Assembly (NCBI RefSeq): GCF_020733705.1
Contig: NZ_JAJFZM010000001.1
Span: 3,100,001 to 3,164,000, forward strand
Length of the DNA: 64,000 nucleotides
Direction of reading: 5' to 3'
Source of the DNA: Nocardia australiensis
GTDB taxonomy: Bacteria > Actinomycetota > Actinomycetes > Mycobacteriales > Mycobacteriaceae
Shown here in pieces: positions 63,503-64,000 of this stretch. The position numbers and the translations under genes were made by a program. The notes beneath the pieces were generated by a model. That model was not told the origin of the DNA. It did not search any database and saw only the letters and a program-made list of their open reading frames with translations. Every line of letters starts with the position of its first letter. Positions within the stretch are counted from its first letter, which is position 1.

Positions 63503-64000
63503 TTAGAGCCGCGCGGCCAGGCGCGTGCCCTGATCGATGGCTCGTTTGGCGTCCAGTTCGGCGGCCAGGTCGGCGCCGCCGATGAGATACAGGTTGACTC
63601 CCGCGGTGCGCAGTGGGTCTTCGAGTTCGCGGACGGATTCCTGGCCGGCGCAGATGATGACGTTGTCGACTGGGATCAGTTGCGGGCGTTGGTGTTTCGC
63701 GCCGAAGCTGATGTGCAGGCCGTGGTCGTCGATGCGTTCGTAGTTGACCCCGCCGACGTGTTCGATGCCCTTGGCCTCGAGCGCGGCGCGATGCACCCAC
63801 CCGGAGGTTTTACCGAGATCCTTGCCGAACGCGCTCGACTTGCGTTGCAGCAGTACGACTTCGCGGGCGGCGGGGGACGGCTTGGGAGTGGCGAGCTGAC
63901 CGCGGACCTGCTCGTCCTCGGAGTCGACGCCCCATTCCTCTTTCCATTCGTCGAGTTTGAGCGCGGGATGTCCCTCGACGGTGAGGAATTCGCTCACGTC
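63503..64000 (-). CDS. fadH: 2,4-dienoyl-CoA reductase (FadH-type), C-terminal part
   Basis: Only the 3' 166 codons are inside the window; the frame runs off the end at 64000. The sequence LLQRKSSAFGKDLGKTSGWVHR, DNVIICAGQESVRELEDPL and LYLIGGADLAAELDAKRAIDQG matches the NAD(P)-binding C-terminus of NADPH-dependent 2,4-dienoyl-CoA reductase, an FMN/4Fe-4S enzyme used in unsaturated fatty-acid oxidation. The upstream domains cannot be checked. Confidence 0.85.
   Translation of the reverse strand, partial: DVSEFLTVEGHPALKLDEWKEEWGVDSEDEQVRGQLATPKPSPAAREVVLLQRKSSAFGKDLGKTSGWVHRAALEAKGIEHVGGVNYERIDDHGLHISFGAKHQRPQLIPVDNVIICAGQESVRELEDPLRTAGVNLYLIGGADLAAELDAKRAIDQGTRLAARL

Noticed and set aside
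1..64000. CRISPR arrays or rRNA genes
   Set aside because: No regularly spaced repeats with unique spacers and no rRNA-like conserved sequence were seen.

Overview
The window is high-GC actinobacterial DNA, most likely from a Nocardia-like, mycolic-acid-containing member of the Mycobacteriales. The right-hand chromosomal flank supports this. It holds tRNA-His, orn (oligoribonuclease), a HerA-like ATPase and a short-chain reductase that closely resembles mycobacterial CmrA, the mycolate ketoreductase. From memory this is the gene neighbourhood of Rv2511-Rv2509 in M. tuberculosis. Cutinase-family proteins in the transfer region fit the same cell-envelope type.

Layout. (a) 1-0.97 kb: small ORFs and a decayed tyrosine-integrase fragment. 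(b) 0.97-25.8 kb: an accessory, secondary-metabolism-like region. It contains a four-gene operon (PLP decarboxylase, methyltransferase, nucleotidyltransferase-fold protein, arginyl-tRNA synthetase), a HTH regulator with a HExxxH/EGLA metallopeptidase, a HAD-like protein with a STAND/TPR regulator, and an operon of two CYP157-like P450s without the ExxR motif, an acyl-CoA dehydrogenase-like protein, two tiny ORFs, GTP cyclohydrolase II and an unknown protein. An AraC regulator, a canonical P450, a MmyB-like regulator and a MarR/SDR divergent pair follow. (c) 25.8-26.6 kb: IS3 remnant and a tiny hydrophobic ORF. (d) 26.6-56.4 kb: an integrative and conjugative element (ICE). It has envelope/cutinase-like genes, a ParA-BTAD fusion, an accessory module built on a MoxR-type AAA ATPase and a VWA/HExxH protein (33.3-39.1 kb), and two divergent transfer operons. 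The minus-strand operon has a DNA methyltransferase, coupling protein, Replic_Relax protein, lysozyme/NlpC-P60 and cutinase-like protein. The plus-strand operon has a sigma-like protein, pilin-like, VirB6-like and VirB4-like proteins. Between them lie inverted arrays of 11-bp iterons. Two serine-recombinase genes end the element, and the second runs antisense into tRNA-His. (e) 56.4-64 kb: chromosome, with orn, a second decayed serine-recombinase remnant, an IS110 insertion, a HerA-like gene interrupted by an amber codon, lysA, cmrA and the 3' part of fadH.

How it fits together: the transfer genes form a complete actinobacterial type IV secretion set with cell-wall hydrolysis. The left end of the element was not found in the window, so the biosynthetic region could be ICE cargo or neighbouring chromosome. 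The strongest candidates for something undescribed are the AAA/VWA/HExxH module with its duplicated winged-helix domain, the recruitment of serine-less cutinase/lipase homologues into a conjugation locus, the ExxR-less P450 pair, and the aminoacyl-tRNA-synthetase-containing operon.
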